From positions 1 to 33,724 of the forward strand of contig JAZUHB010000121.1 in NCBI GenBank assembly GCA_045641505.1: 33,724 nucleotides of DNA. The letters run 5' to 3'. This document shows positions 21,940 to 30,031 of the stretch, in pieces. The translations under genes and the position numbers were made by a program. Position 1 is the stretch's first letter. Each line of letters opens with the position of its first letter. Origin of the DNA: JAZQNF01 sp045641505. Lineage in GTDB: Bacteria > Bacillota > Clostridia > Lachnospirales > Bianqueaceae. The notes under the pieces were generated by a model. It saw only the letters and a program-made list of their open reading frames with translations, was not told the origin of the DNA and did not search any database.

Positions 21940-23847
21940 ATGCGCATCCGACCCGGCGAAAAGCCCAATTTGCTCTGCTATCTGGCGAAGGGCGGCGGCG
22001 ATCCCGACGAAATCCGGGCGCTCGCGCGCCCCGACCTGGCGTTCATCCGGGCCCGTAACGACTGCGCGGATTTCCGCGCGGCCTATTTCCTGCGCATTTT
22101 GTACAGCTTCCGCGGGCGGCTGCCGGAGGACCTTTGCGGCGAGATCGCGGACACGCTCCTCGCTTTTCCCTACGGGGACCGCGGCGGTCACTCGATGTGC
22201 ACCTGGACCGAAAATCACCGGCTGTATCTGGCCGGGACAGAATATCTGCTGGCGCGGCTCTATCCGGAGCGGGACTTCGGAGAAGGGGCGGACGGTTCCG
22301 CCGCCCGCGCCGCCCGTTCCGCCGCCGCCCACGAGGCGCATGGCCGCGCGGAGCTTCTCCGCGTGACGGAGCGCATCCGCGAGGAGGGCTTCGCCGAGTG
22401 GGGCAGCTGCAACTACTACCCCGAGACGCTGGCCGCGCTCTCGAACGTTTACCAGTTCGCGGACGACCCGGCGCTCCGGGACGCTTCCTACGACTGCATC
22501 CTGCTGCTCCTCTACCAGCTCCTCGCGCAGACCGTCGGGAACGGCGGGCCGGTCTTCGCCCCCGCCTGCGCCCGGGCCTACGTCGACAACAAGGTGAGCG
22601 CGTACCACGGGAACTATCTGGAGCTCCAGTACGGCGCGCTCGCGGGGCGGCGCTTCGACGACTGGAAGGAGAAGGAGGGCTGCTTCCAGTTGCTTCTCGA
22701 CGCGGTCGGGGCGGACGGAAAGCCGCTGCTGCCGCTTCCGCCGGCTCTTACGGCCCTCATCGGCGCGCCGCGGCGCGAGACCGCGCTGGACCAGGGGACG
22801 GAGCTTCGCGGCTACCGCCGCCGGGGGCTCCTCCGCTACTCGCCGGAGAACGTCCGGACCGCCTTCGAGGCGGGCGCCGTCTCGGACAGGCGCGTGATCG
22901 CGAACAGTCTCCGCTACGCCCGCGAGTACGGGCTCTGCGACAACGAAATGCTTTCGGGGCTCCGGCCCCTCGCCCGGCCGCTCCTCTACCGGACCGGTCT
23001 CATCGGGCTCATCAAGAGCTTCGTCCCCACGGTCTGGGACGGGATGGCGATGGAGCGGGGCCGCACCCTCACCGTCTGCGGCCGGCGCTTCAGCGTCTCC
23101 GCCGCCTTCGGGTACCGCGTCGGGAAGAGCGCCTTCCAGCAAAACCCGCTGGCGGTGAACCTCTCGCATGAGATCAGCCTCTTCGTGACCGCGCCCGCGA
23201 AGGAAGCGGGCCGCACGGGCTCGCCGGATTACTGGATCGGCGGGCGGGAGCTGCCCCGGGCCGCGGTCTGCGGAACGGTCGGCGCGGTCGCGGGCGAGAC
23301 GGATTCCGCATCCACCGTCGATTCCGCATCAGGCACCTCCGCCGTGGCCGCCGCCGTCTTCGGGCGTCCCCGCGTCCGGCGCCTCACCCACCTCTTCTTC
23401 CCGACAGGCCTCTTCGACGAGCTGGACCTCAGCCGGCTCGCGGACGGCCTCCTCTTCGGCCGCGCGGGCGGCGTGAACGTCTGCGTCCGGACCAATCCCG
23501 GCGTCCGCTTCGTCCCGGCGGAGGAGTCGGCCGACGCGGACCGCTCCCTCCGGCAGGACGGCAAGATCCCCGAGACGGCCTACCGCTTCGAGTACGATCT
23601 GCTGAACGACGCGAAGGGCGCGCACTTTTATCTCTTCGAGGTCGACGAAGAGAAAACCTTCAGCGAATTCCGGGAGGCGGCGCTCTCCGCCCCCTTCCGT
23701 TTCGGGAAAGTCCGGAGGACGCTCGTCTTCCGCGATTTCCGCTGTCCCTACCGCGGTCCGCTGACCCTCGGCGGCCGCGTCTATGCCCCCCGGTTCGAAA
23801 GACCGGGGGAGATCCTCGCAAGGTTCAAGGAGGACCGTCATGACTGA
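21940..23847 (+). CDS. Unrecognised 635-aa protein, probably alpha-helical toroid fold, in sugar operon
   Basis: No signal peptide and no family name that I can give. The pattern WTENHRLYLAGTEYLLARL (about residue 88), AEWGSCNYYPETLAALSNV and AYHGNYLELQYG resembles helix-barrel proteins related to polysaccharide lyases and glycosidases; the C-terminal third is strand-rich. Two low-complexity insertions break the sequence: an Ala/Arg run near residues 117-133 and a DSASTVDSAS duplication near residues 454-464, caused by an 11-bp direct repeat (GATTCCGCATC at 23302 and 23320). ATG at 21940 has only a weak GGA upstream. It overlaps the symporter gene by 8 nt. Its place between a PHP enzyme and a sugar symporter suggests carbohydrate processing. 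Confidence 0.8.
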   Translation: MRIRPGEKPNLLCYLAKGGGDPDEIRALARPDLAFIRARNDCADFRAAYFLRILYSFRGRLPEDLCGEIADTLLAFPYGDRGGHSMCTWTENHRLYLAGTEYLLARLYPERDFGEGADGSAARAARSAAAHEAHGRAELLRVTERIREEGFAEWGSCNYYPETLAALSNVYQFADDPALRDASYDCILLLLYQLLAQTVGNGGPVFAPACARAYVDNKVSAYHGNYLELQYGALAGRRFDDWKEKEGCFQLLLDAVGADGKPLLPLPPALTALIGAPRRETALDQGTELRGYRRRGLLRYSPENVRTAFEAGAVSDRRVIANSLRYAREYGLCDNEMLSGLRPLARPLLYRTGLIGLIKSFVPTVWDGMAMERGRTLTVCGRRFSVSAAFGYRVGKSAFQQNPLAVNLSHEISLFVTAPAKEAGRTGSPDYWIGGRELPRAAVCGTVGAVAGETDSASTVDSASGTSAVAAAVFGRPRVRRLTHLFFPTGLFDELDLSRLADGLLFGRAGGVNVCVRTNPGVRFVPAEESADADRSLRQDGKIPETAYRFEYDLLNDAKGAHFYLFEVDEEKTFSEFREAALSAPFRFGKVRRTLVFRDFRCPYRGPLTLGGRVYAPRFERPGEILARFKEDRHD

Positions 23848-25351
23848 CGAAAAACAGAAAAAACCCTGGCAAAAGAAGCTGGGGGAGGTGTGGCACGGGA
23901 TCATCCATAATCCCAGCTTCACCATCAAGGAGCAGCTCGGCTACTCGGCCGGCATCTTCGGAAACTCCATGGCGCAGGACGTCGAGGCTTACGCCCTGAC
24001 CCTGTTCCTGACCCGCTTCATGGGCATCGCCGCGTCCTACGTGCTGGTGCTGGAGCTGGTGGCCAAGATCGCGAACATCATCGTCGACCCGGTGGCCGGC
24101 GTCCTGCTGGACCGCCAGGGCAAGAACGGCCGCAGCCGCGCGAAGGCCTTCTCGCTGGTGATGCCGCTTCCGCTTGCGGTCTCGTCGATTTTGCTCTTCG
24201 TCGTGCCGAAGATCAACCTGACCGCCCGCATCATCTACGTCTTCGTGTTCTACCTGATCTACGTGATCGCGGACGGCTTCTACGACATGTCGCTGTCGAC
24301 GATTTCGGCCCGCATGACGACGAACCCGAAGGACCGCAAGAACTTCTACACCGTGGCGCAGTTCGCGTCGACCCTCGGCGGCATGCTGCCGAGCGGCCTG
24401 ATCCCGATCTTCGTCGCCCTCTGGATGGACAAGGAAGCGCTGATCTACCTGATCTTCGCGATCTTCTTCGGCGTCGTCGGCTTCTGCTTCATGGTGATCC
24501 CGTATTTCACGCTGAAGGAGAAGACCGCCGCGGCCTGGCGCAAGCAGCCCACGGTCGAGCTCAACTTCAAGGCGCTGATGCTCAACCGCCCGATGTGGTG
24601 CCTGATCTTCTCGCAGATCGTCGACTCGATCCGCCAGGTCTGCTACTCCGGCCTCGCCTATTTCTACCTGGAGACCCTCGACGCGTTCTGGATGGCCTCC
24701 GCCGCCGGCGCGATCAGCGCGACGCTCTCCTACATCGGCATCGCCGCCGTGCCCATCATCGGCAAATGGCTGAGCTCCCGCGACATCATCATGTACGGGT
24801 ATTTCTGGACCGGCATCCTCTACGTGCTCCTCTTCCTGATCGGCTACAAGTCCCTGTTCTTCGTCATGATCATCGTCGGTCTGGCAGGCCTGCCGAACGG
24901 CGCGATGAGCTCCTCCCGCATGATTCTGCTGGCGGACAGCACGGACTACATGGAGTACATGACCTGGAAGAAATACGGCGAGCCCGTCCGCAGCGAGGCC
25001 ATGGTCTTCGCCCTGCGCTCGATGGCGTCCCGCATCTCCGGCTTCTGGAAGAGCCTGCTGTTCCCCGCGGGCCTCGCGCTGATCGGCTACGTCTCCGCGA
25101 AGTCCTTCGGCGCCGGCACGATCTCCGTGGTGCAGTCCACGAAGACCCTGCAGGGCATCTTCTATCTGATCACCGTGAGCGGCATGGCCGGCAATCTGAT
25201 CCCCGGCCTGATCATGTCGCTGGATAACTACACCGGCAAGCGCAAGGAGAAGATCCTCGAGGAGCTCTACGCGATGCGGGCGGAGAAGGAAAAGGAGTGG
25301 CTCGCCTCGCAGGGCGCTGCCGCGGAGCCGACAGGAGGTGCCGAAGCATGA
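23840..25351 (+). CDS. GPH/MelB-type sugar:cation symporter (MFS)
   Basis: 503 aa from ATG at 23840, preceded by AAGGAGG at 6 nt; a longer in-frame start lies inside the upstream gene. It has about twelve hydrophobic helices and the family motif VDPVAGVLLDRQGKNGRSR (about 82-100), where the first Asp belongs to the cation site of MelB-like carriers, as well as an amphipathic Lys/Glu-rich C-terminal tail. It imports a glycoside together with Na+ or H+ through the cytoplasmic membrane. The operon context (PHP enzyme, GH63-like hydrolase nearby) suggests a di- or oligosaccharide or a glycoside. It overlaps neighbours on both sides (8 nt and ATGA), so translation is coupled throughout. Confidence 0.93.
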   Translation: MTDEKQKKPWQKKLGEVWHGIIHNPSFTIKEQLGYSAGIFGNSMAQDVEAYALTLFLTRFMGIAASYVLVLELVAKIANIIVDPVAGVLLDRQGKNGRSRAKAFSLVMPLPLAVSSILLFVVPKINLTARIIYVFVFYLIYVIADGFYDMSLSTISARMTTNPKDRKNFYTVAQFASTLGGMLPSGLIPIFVALWMDKEALIYLIFAIFFGVVGFCFMVIPYFTLKEKTAAAWRKQPTVELNFKALMLNRPMWCLIFSQIVDSIRQVCYSGLAYFYLETLDAFWMASAAGAISATLSYIGIAAVPIIGKWLSSRDIIMYGYFWTGILYVLLFLIGYKSLFFVMIIVGLAGLPNGAMSSSRMILLADSTDYMEYMTWKKYGEPVRSEAMVFALRSMASRISGFWKSLLFPAGLALIGYVSAKSFGAGTISVVQSTKTLQGIFYLITVSGMAGNLIPGLIMSLDNYTGKRKEKILEELYAMRAEKEKEWLASQGAAAEPTGGAEA

Positions 25352-26142
25352 AGAAGAAAATGATCGCCGCCGCGCTCGCCGCGGTCCTCGCGCTGACGCT
25401 GCTCGCGGGCTGCGCGAAGGAGAACAAATACGTGCGTCTCGGAGTCGAGATGAGCACCGCCGGAATGAGCCTCTATCTCACCAACACCGCCGTCGGCCCC
25501 GAGAAGCTGTCGAACTACGTGTTTTTCGCCGAGAGCCCCGAGGAGTGCCTCGAGAAGCTCGCGCTGGAGAAGCAGGGCATCGACATCGCCTACGTCCCCG
25601 TGGAGACGCTCGCGCTGATCGGGCCGGACGACCCCTTCACCGTGGTGTTCCTGGATACCTTCGGCACGGACGGCAGCATCAAGGGCGTCTGGCTCGCGGC
25701 TGACCGCTGGCTTACGGAGGCCCCGACCTACTCCGCGCGCTTCCTCCGCAGCCTCGCGAAGTGCCTGGACTACCGGGCGGAGCACCTCAGCATGAGCTAC
25801 CCCGACGCGCTGGCCTCCGTGGTCGGCATGCGCGACTTCGACTTCGCCGTTCAGAACGAGGTCATGCAGTTCTGCGCGATCTTCGCGGCCCAGAACAACG
25901 ACAAGCTGGCGGACGAGCCCTTCACCGTGCTGGGTCTGGACGCGACCGCCGAGGCCTTCGCCGGCGAGGGCGCGAAGGACAAGGGCCCCGGCTGGCAGCG
26001 CGTCTGGAACGTCTACCAGCGCTACGGTGCCGGGACCGGCAAGACCCTGCCGGAGCTCTTCCGCCTCGAGCTGATGCAGCAGGCGCTGGCCGAAGCGCAG
26101 GAGGCGCGGGAGGCGTCACGGCGGTTGTCAGGAAATAATTAA
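25348..26142 (+). CDS. Lipoprotein resembling a solute-binding protein
   Basis: 264 aa from ATG at 25348 (ATGA overlap with the symporter; AGGAGGTG 8 nt upstream). Type II signal peptide with lipobox LAGC, lipidated Cys22. The mature segment has an NMT1/SsuA-like feel: a strand with turn, then EECLEKLALEKQGIDIAYVP and ETLALI, where ABC-type binding proteins score a ligand-dependent lobe, and a hinge strand FTVVFLDTFGTDG. No ABC permease or ATPase gene is near; the only transporter in the operon is the symporter. It may capture the substrate at the surface, or belong to an ABC system elsewhere. Family call is tentative. Confidence 0.75.
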   Translation: MKKKMIAAALAAVLALTLLAGCAKENKYVRLGVEMSTAGMSLYLTNTAVGPEKLSNYVFFAESPEECLEKLALEKQGIDIAYVPVETLALIGPDDPFTVVFLDTFGTDGSIKGVWLAADRWLTEAPTYSARFLRSLAKCLDYRAEHLSMSYPDALASVVGMRDFDFAVQNEVMQFCAIFAAQNNDKLADEPFTVLGLDATAEAFAGEGAKDKGPGWQRVWNVYQRYGAGTGKTLPELFRLELMQQALAEAQEAREASRRLSGNN

Positions 26143-26146
26143 GTGG

Positions 26147-26175
26147 TTGCATTTCGCGGTGGGACGGGGTATACT
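26147..26175 (+). promoter_or_regulatory. Strong promoter upstream of the Cys-rich small ORF
   Basis: TTGCAT (26147-26152), exact 17-nt spacer, TATACT (26170-26175), immediately after the lipoprotein stop. Predicted start near 26182. Confidence 0.7.
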
Positions 26176-26221
26176 GTAGACAGAGTGAATATCGCAAGTA
26201 ATTTTAAGGAGAACAATCGAT

Positions 26222-26377
26222 ATGCAACACTGCTCCTGCGAAAATAGTTGTTTCATCTGCACTCAGTTATGGCGAGGAAAACTAAAAACGATTTTTTATG
26301 CGCATAAGCCGCATAGGAGTGTCGGCTTATGCGCTTTTTCAATTTCACAGGCTTTTGTAACATACATTCTTATGTAA
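26222..26377 (+). CDS. 51-aa Cys-rich ORF overlapping a terminator, leader peptide or small gene
   Basis: ATG at 26222 follows AAGGAG by 10 nt and a strong promoter by about 47 nt. The N-terminus, MQHCSCENSCFIC, has four cysteines in 13 residues; a basic stretch (WRGKLKTIFYAHKPHR) and a hydrophobic end follow. The last third is encoded by the terminator hairpin at 26300-26340 and the stop is beyond it, so ribosomes translating the ORF would run over the hairpin. That fits a regulatory leader ORF better than a normal gene, but a short peptide cannot be excluded. It is in the AT-rich section, 80 nt before the secreted hydrolase gene. Confidence 0.45.
   Translation: MQHCSCENSCFICTQLWRGKLKTIFYAHKPHRSVGLCAFSISQAFVTYILM
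26300..26340 (+). terminator. Rho-independent terminator before the secreted hydrolase gene
   Basis: GCGCATAAGCC (26300-26310) pairs perfectly with GGCTTATGCGC (26324-26334), followed by T5. It can end the sugar operon and the transcript from 26182, and stands between that promoter and the gene at 26458. Only a bulged, weak competing pairing (around TTATGGCG, 26268-26275) was seen upstream. Confidence 0.85.
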
Positions 26378-26457
26378 AGGCGGAAAAAACTATCGAGTAG
26401 AAAAGGAAACAGGGATTTTCCCAATCAGTTTCAAGGAAACAATATAGGAGATACATC

Positions 26458-28134
26458 ATGAGTAACAAAGTAAGACCGTTGTTCGTTGTAAGTTTGATTT
26501 GTGTTTCTTTTTTGATGGCTATTGGTTTTCCCGTATCGGTGTTCGCACAGGAACAAAATGCATCGGGCATAGGAGAGCAAGCATATAGCCAGGAAATGAT
26601 GGATGCATATGTGGAGTTTTGTGAATATCTTTCGGAGATTGGTATTCCGGCTGATATTTCACTGGAAACATTTGCAGAAGAGTATTATGCGGGGCCTTTT
26701 TCTTCGCTGGATGATTATCTGCATTCGCTTCGGTCGCTTTTTGTTCCTCCGACAGAAGATTCTGGCCGAGGAACGAGCGGTGATCAATACTGGTATTACA
26801 ATACTGGGACTGCATTGATGGATGAACCCAATTATGAAGTTTTTAATTTACTGAGTGTCGTTTCTCCCGGTGATATCGTATATGAAAATGAAGGAGGCTT
26901 TGGCCTCACAGGTCATATTTCCATTGTCGAGGGTATTTTTTATGATACAAATTATTCCTGCTTCTATATTCGGCTAGTTGAAGCAATTGGCTATATAAGC
27001 GGTTCTTTCGGTGAAGGAGATGGTGTATGCCGAAGCGTTTTGGACGATGATCGGTATGTTGATCGTGTTGGAACTATATACCGCGTTCCGTCTGCAACAA
27101 CATCGCAGAAGAGTAATGCCGTAAGTTTTTGTTTAGGGCAAATTGGGAAAGGGTATCAGATCGATTTACAGCATGACACCTCAGCAAATGAGGACGATTG
27201 GTATTGTTCGGAGCTTGTGTGGGCGGCGTATTATGCGCAAGGAATCGATTTGGAGACAACCGATACAGAGCCGGGGCTTACGCCTCATGAAATCAGGGAT
27301 TCCGCTCTTACAACCGCAAGGACGGTTTCTACCATCAGCACACCTCAAATTACATCTATCCAAGCATTAACTGCTTCTTCTGCAAAAGTAGAATGGAACG
27401 TGGTGCCGGGTAGTGCCGTTCAGTACTATGTTTATCGGGCAACCTCTTTGTCGGGGCCTTATTCGTTGCGTGTTTCAACAAGCAATTCAAGCTTTACCGA
27501 TACATCTCTTACCTCAGGAAATACTTATTACTATCGAATTGCTGCTAATGTCGGCGGATTAGGAAATATGGGAAAACCGTGGGGCGTCAAATTAGCATTT
27601 TCAGCCCCTGATATTACTCAGTCCTGTTCTTCGAGCGCAATATCCGCCAGTCTCAAATGGACCGCGGTTTATAATGCAACCGGCTATTATGTATATCGCT
27701 GCCGTTCCTCTGGCGGGGATTATGCGAAAATTGCGACTGTGACAAATCCATACTATTTGGATTCGGGACTAACCGCAGGCAGCAATTACTATTATAAGAT
27801 TGAAGCCTACAATTCCTCAATTGTCACAAGTAAGAGCAGTTACAAAGTGGTTTTGCCAACATATGTGAAGACTCCAACCATATACTTTGGGAAAGCGAAT
27901 AGTGCAAGTAGCATAACGATAAAATGGACACATGTCCCTAATGCGACTTCATATACTATTTATCGCAGCACGGCCTCCGGCGGTACGTATTCTCAGGTTG
28001 GAACATCGGTTAAGACATCGTATATAAATTCGGGACTGTCCCGAGATACGACCTACTATTACAAAATTGTGGCCGGATACTCCGGCTATCATAGTGCGAT
28101 GAGTTCGTATAAGGCAGTTCATACCTTGCAATAA
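26458..28134 (+). CDS. Secreted permuted NlpC/P60-like (YiiX/C92) hydrolase with three FN3 domains
   Basis: 558 aa; AGGAG 7 nt before ATG. A Sec signal peptide ends at VFA-Q (residue 30). A helical segment (about 40-95) precedes the catalytic domain: GDIVYEN followed by TGHISIVEG with His153, and DDWYCSELVWAAYY with Cys250. His before Cys is the order in circularly permuted NlpC/P60 enzymes such as YiiX. Three fibronectin type III repeats follow (starting near 294, 382 and 471), each with W, YxxYR and TYYYKI landmarks. No anchor or sorting signal is seen. Likely released or wall-associated, acting on peptidoglycan, lipid or protein amide bonds. AT-rich relative to the host; no firm promoter between 26341 and 26457. 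Confidence 0.85.
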   Translation: MSNKVRPLFVVSLICVSFLMAIGFPVSVFAQEQNASGIGEQAYSQEMMDAYVEFCEYLSEIGIPADISLETFAEEYYAGPFSSLDDYLHSLRSLFVPPTEDSGRGTSGDQYWYYNTGTALMDEPNYEVFNLLSVVSPGDIVYENEGGFGLTGHISIVEGIFYDTNYSCFYIRLVEAIGYISGSFGEGDGVCRSVLDDDRYVDRVGTIYRVPSATTSQKSNAVSFCLGQIGKGYQIDLQHDTSANEDDWYCSELVWAAYYAQGIDLETTDTEPGLTPHEIRDSALTTARTVSTISTPQITSIQALTASSAKVEWNVVPGSAVQYYVYRATSLSGPYSLRVSTSNSSFTDTSLTSGNTYYYRIAANVGGLGNMGKPWGVKLAFSAPDITQSCSSSAISASLKWTAVYNATGYYVYRCRSSGGDYAKIATVTNPYYLDSGLTAGSNYYYKIEAYNSSIVTSKSSYKVVLPTYVKTPTIYFGKANSASSITIKWTHVPNATSYTIYRSTASGGTYSQVGTSVKTSYINSGLSRDTTYYYKIVAGYSGYHSAMSSYKAVHTLQ

Positions 28135-28148
28135 TGGGAGGGGAACAT

Positions 28149-28376
28149 ATGAAAGCAGGAAAAGTAATGAGATGGATCAGCCTTGGGATGCTGATCGTGG
28201 CGATTGGTTTTGTCTACTGCGGCGTGATGTGTCCCACGCTCGGAAGAACCTTTTATATCGGGAGCTTTTACGTCGACTTTGACGTTCAGCAAGCTTTTTA
28301 TAAAGGCTATGTGATCGTAATGTGCGCCCTGTTCGTATTTTCCTTCTTCTTCCGGAAGAAAAAGGATAAGAAATAA
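28149..28376 (+). CDS. Small two-helix membrane protein downstream of the secreted hydrolase
   Basis: 75 aa from ATG at 28149 with GGGAGGGG 5 nt upstream. Helices at about 9-28 and 53-69 enclose a short outside loop; the end is strongly basic (RKKKDKK), so both termini are probably cytosolic. It lies 14 nt after the hydrolase stop and before a terminator, so the two form an operon. A self-protection or membrane-partner role for the secreted enzyme is a guess from position only; family not recognised. Confidence 0.75.
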   Translation: MKAGKVMRWISLGMLIVAIGFVYCGVMCPTLGRTFYIGSFYVDFDVQQAFYKGYVIVMCALFVFSFFFRKKKDKK

Positions 28377-28386
28377 TATGTCGATC

Positions 28387-28422
28387 AAAAAGGAGACAGG
28401 CCTTAGGGTCTGTCTCCTTTTT
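28387..28422. terminator. Bidirectional terminator
   Basis: AGGAGACAGGCC and GGTCTGTCTCCT pair (one G-T) round a TTAG loop, with A5 before and T6 after. It ends both the hydrolase operon (plus) and the homocysteine operon (minus). Confidence 0.88.
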
Positions 28423-28468
28423 TCAATCGCGGGTGCTGCCTATTTGTGCGGGAAAGCGCAAAGAGTTT

Positions 28469-28738
28469 TCAATCTTTCGCGGGGCGGAAGAGAAGAATGA
28501 ATACGATGAGATCGATAATGACGGAAAGAATGCCCAGCCAGGGGCCGATGAAAGGATTTTTGAACCCTCCCAAAATTTCGAGCTTTCGGAAAAAGAGGGT
28601 CAGCAGCGGATTTTCGGAAAGGACAGAAACGCCCGAAATCACTTGCACACCGGCATAACCTTCCCGGTTCAGCAAAAGCGCGGAACAACACAGCGCTGCG
28701 AGGAAGCAGATAATCGTTTTTTTGAAAATAGGTTTCAT
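28469..28738 (-). CDS. Small putative membrane protein, last in the homocysteine operon
   Basis: 89 aa. A basic N-terminus and a first hydrophobic helix (about 8-23, with two Cys), a polar middle, then a C-terminal helix (about 67-85) ending RPAKD. It begins 12 nt after the UPF0280 stop but has only a poor ribosome site (TGAAGCG), so it may rely on coupling. The protein-like hydrophobic pattern and operon position support it; it is less certain than its neighbours. Family not recognised. Confidence 0.5.
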   Translation of the reverse strand: MKPIFKKTIICFLAALCCSALLLNREGYAGVQVISGVSVLSENPLLTLFFRKLEILGGFKNPFIGPWLGILSVIIDLIVFILLFRPAKD

Positions 28739-28750
28739 GCCGGCTGCGCT

Positions 28751-29611
28751 TCAGAGTCTTACGAACTCGATTTCGCCCGCGGCGGCCAGCGTCTCGCCCA
28801 GCACCGCGACGGCGCCGGATACGCCGGGGAGCGCGGCGGCCCATTCGACGGCGGCGGGCAGATCCCCGGAGATCTTGCATTTGTTGCCGAGCATCGTGGC
28901 GGCGGCATCGGCGAGGGACGGATCCTTCGCCAGGACGACCGCGGCGTCGGCCCGGCCGAAGCTCAGGGAGTGCCCGTAGGTGCCGCTGGAGGTGCAGACG
29001 CCGAAGCCGTCCGGCGCGGCGACGCGGAGGCCGAGCTTCATCGAGAGGGGGCTTTTTCCCGCCGCGATCGCGACGGTGAAGGGCCGCGGGCCGCGGATGA
29101 AGAGATCGCCGCCGTTCTCGACCAGGACGCAGAGGGAAGCGGCCGGGAGTTCACCGGCGCCGCCCAGCGCAAGGCGCTCCGGGAGTTCCGCGAGTTCTGT
29201 CCCCACGGCCTCGGCGATCGCTCCGGCGACGGCGGCCATCGGGCCGGTGCCGGCGACCAGGGCGGCCTCGTACATCCGCCGGATCAGGGGAGGAGCGCCC
29301 GCCGGGACGGGCAGCGGGACCAGCGAGCTCAGGAAGGCGGGTTCCCGCGCAATCTCGTCCTTCACGAGACGGCGGGCGGCGACCGCCGCGTCACGGGCCG
29401 CGCGGCGCAGCTCCTCGAGGGCTCCGGGAGTCGGGACGGCCGCGGCGCTCACGCCGAGCTGGAGGTCGGTCTCGCCGCAGGTCATGCGAAAATACCGCAG
29501 CTCGTCGTCGTGTACGAGACTGCGGTACTCATCACGGTTGCCGTAGCGGAGATCGGAGATCCGCGGCGCCGTTCCGCGCTCGCCGGGCCGGGAAGCATCG
29601 TTTTCGGGCAT
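28751..29611 (-). CDS. UPF0280 (COG2122, ApbE-like) protein of the homocysteine pathway
   Basis: 286 aa; AAGGAA upstream of ATG. Family signatures GTGPMAAVAGAIAE (121-134), ENGGD (165-169), and CTSSGTYGHSLSFGRAD (206-222) resemble the flavin-transferase ApbE core. In Methanosarcina a COG2122 protein acts with DUF39 and NIL-ferredoxin proteins in making homocysteine from aspartate semialdehyde and sulfide; here the three genes are consecutive, with 9 nt between this one and the ferredoxin. Its molecular role is not settled; a redox or flavinylation function has been considered because of the ApbE likeness. Unusually Ala-rich, with an extended polar N-terminus of about 20 residues. Confidence 0.88.
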   Translation of the reverse strand: MPENDASRPGERGTAPRISDLRYGNRDEYRSLVHDDELRYFRMTCGETDLQLGVSAAAVPTPGALEELRRAARDAAVAARRLVKDEIAREPAFLSSLVPLPVPAGAPPLIRRMYEAALVAGTGPMAAVAGAIAEAVGTELAELPERLALGGAGELPAASLCVLVENGGDLFIRGPRPFTVAIAAGKSPLSMKLGLRVAAPDGFGVCTSSGTYGHSLSFGRADAAVVLAKDPSLADAAATMLGNKCKISGDLPAAVEWAAALPGVSGAVAVLGETLAAAGEIEFVRL

Positions 29612-29620
29612 GTTCGTTCC

Positions 29621-30031
29621 TTATTCGAAAAGATTGACCTGCAGCGCGCCGGTGGGGCAGGCGTGCGTGCACATCTCGCAGACCACACAGCGCTCGTTGT
29701 CGAAGCAGAGCTCGGCGCTCGCGGGATCGAGGTGCAGGGCCTTGCTGGGGCAGACCGCCGTGCAGGCGCCGCAGTGGACGCAGCGGGCGTTGTCCCAGAC
29801 GACGGAGCGGGACAGGACGGTGACGGAGACGTTCTCGCCGCGGGCGAAATCGAGCGCGCGCTCGATGGCCTCCTCCTCGCCGGAAAGGTCCATGATCAGA
29901 CGCCCGCCGGTCGCGCGCACGTCCGCGCCGAGGATCGAGAAACGGAGGCCGTATTCGGTGGCGAAGGTCCAGGTGATGGGCTTCTTCACCTCGTCGACGG
30001 CAAACTTCAGGAGGACCTTGACGGACTTCAT
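29621..30031 (-). CDS. NIL domain/2[4Fe-4S] ferredoxin, sulfurtransferase iron-sulfur subunit
   Basis: 136 aa. Residues 1-75 form the NIL ligand-binding domain also found at the end of MetN methionine transporters. Two 4Fe-4S motifs follow: C84, C87, C90, C94 and C115, C118, C121, C125, each ending in CP. The ATG overlaps the stop of the DUF39 gene (ATGA at 30031-30028). The protein is taken to supply electrons or sulfur for the aspartate-semialdehyde sulfurtransferase reaction; the NIL part may sense methionine or homocysteine (inference). Cytosolic. Confidence 0.92.
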   Translation of the reverse strand: MKSVKVLLKFAVDEVKKPITWTFATEYGLRFSILGADVRATGGRLIMDLSGEEEAIERALDFARGENVSVTVLSRSVVWDNARCVHCGACTAVCPSKALHLDPASAELCFDNERCVVCEMCTHACPTGALQVNLFE

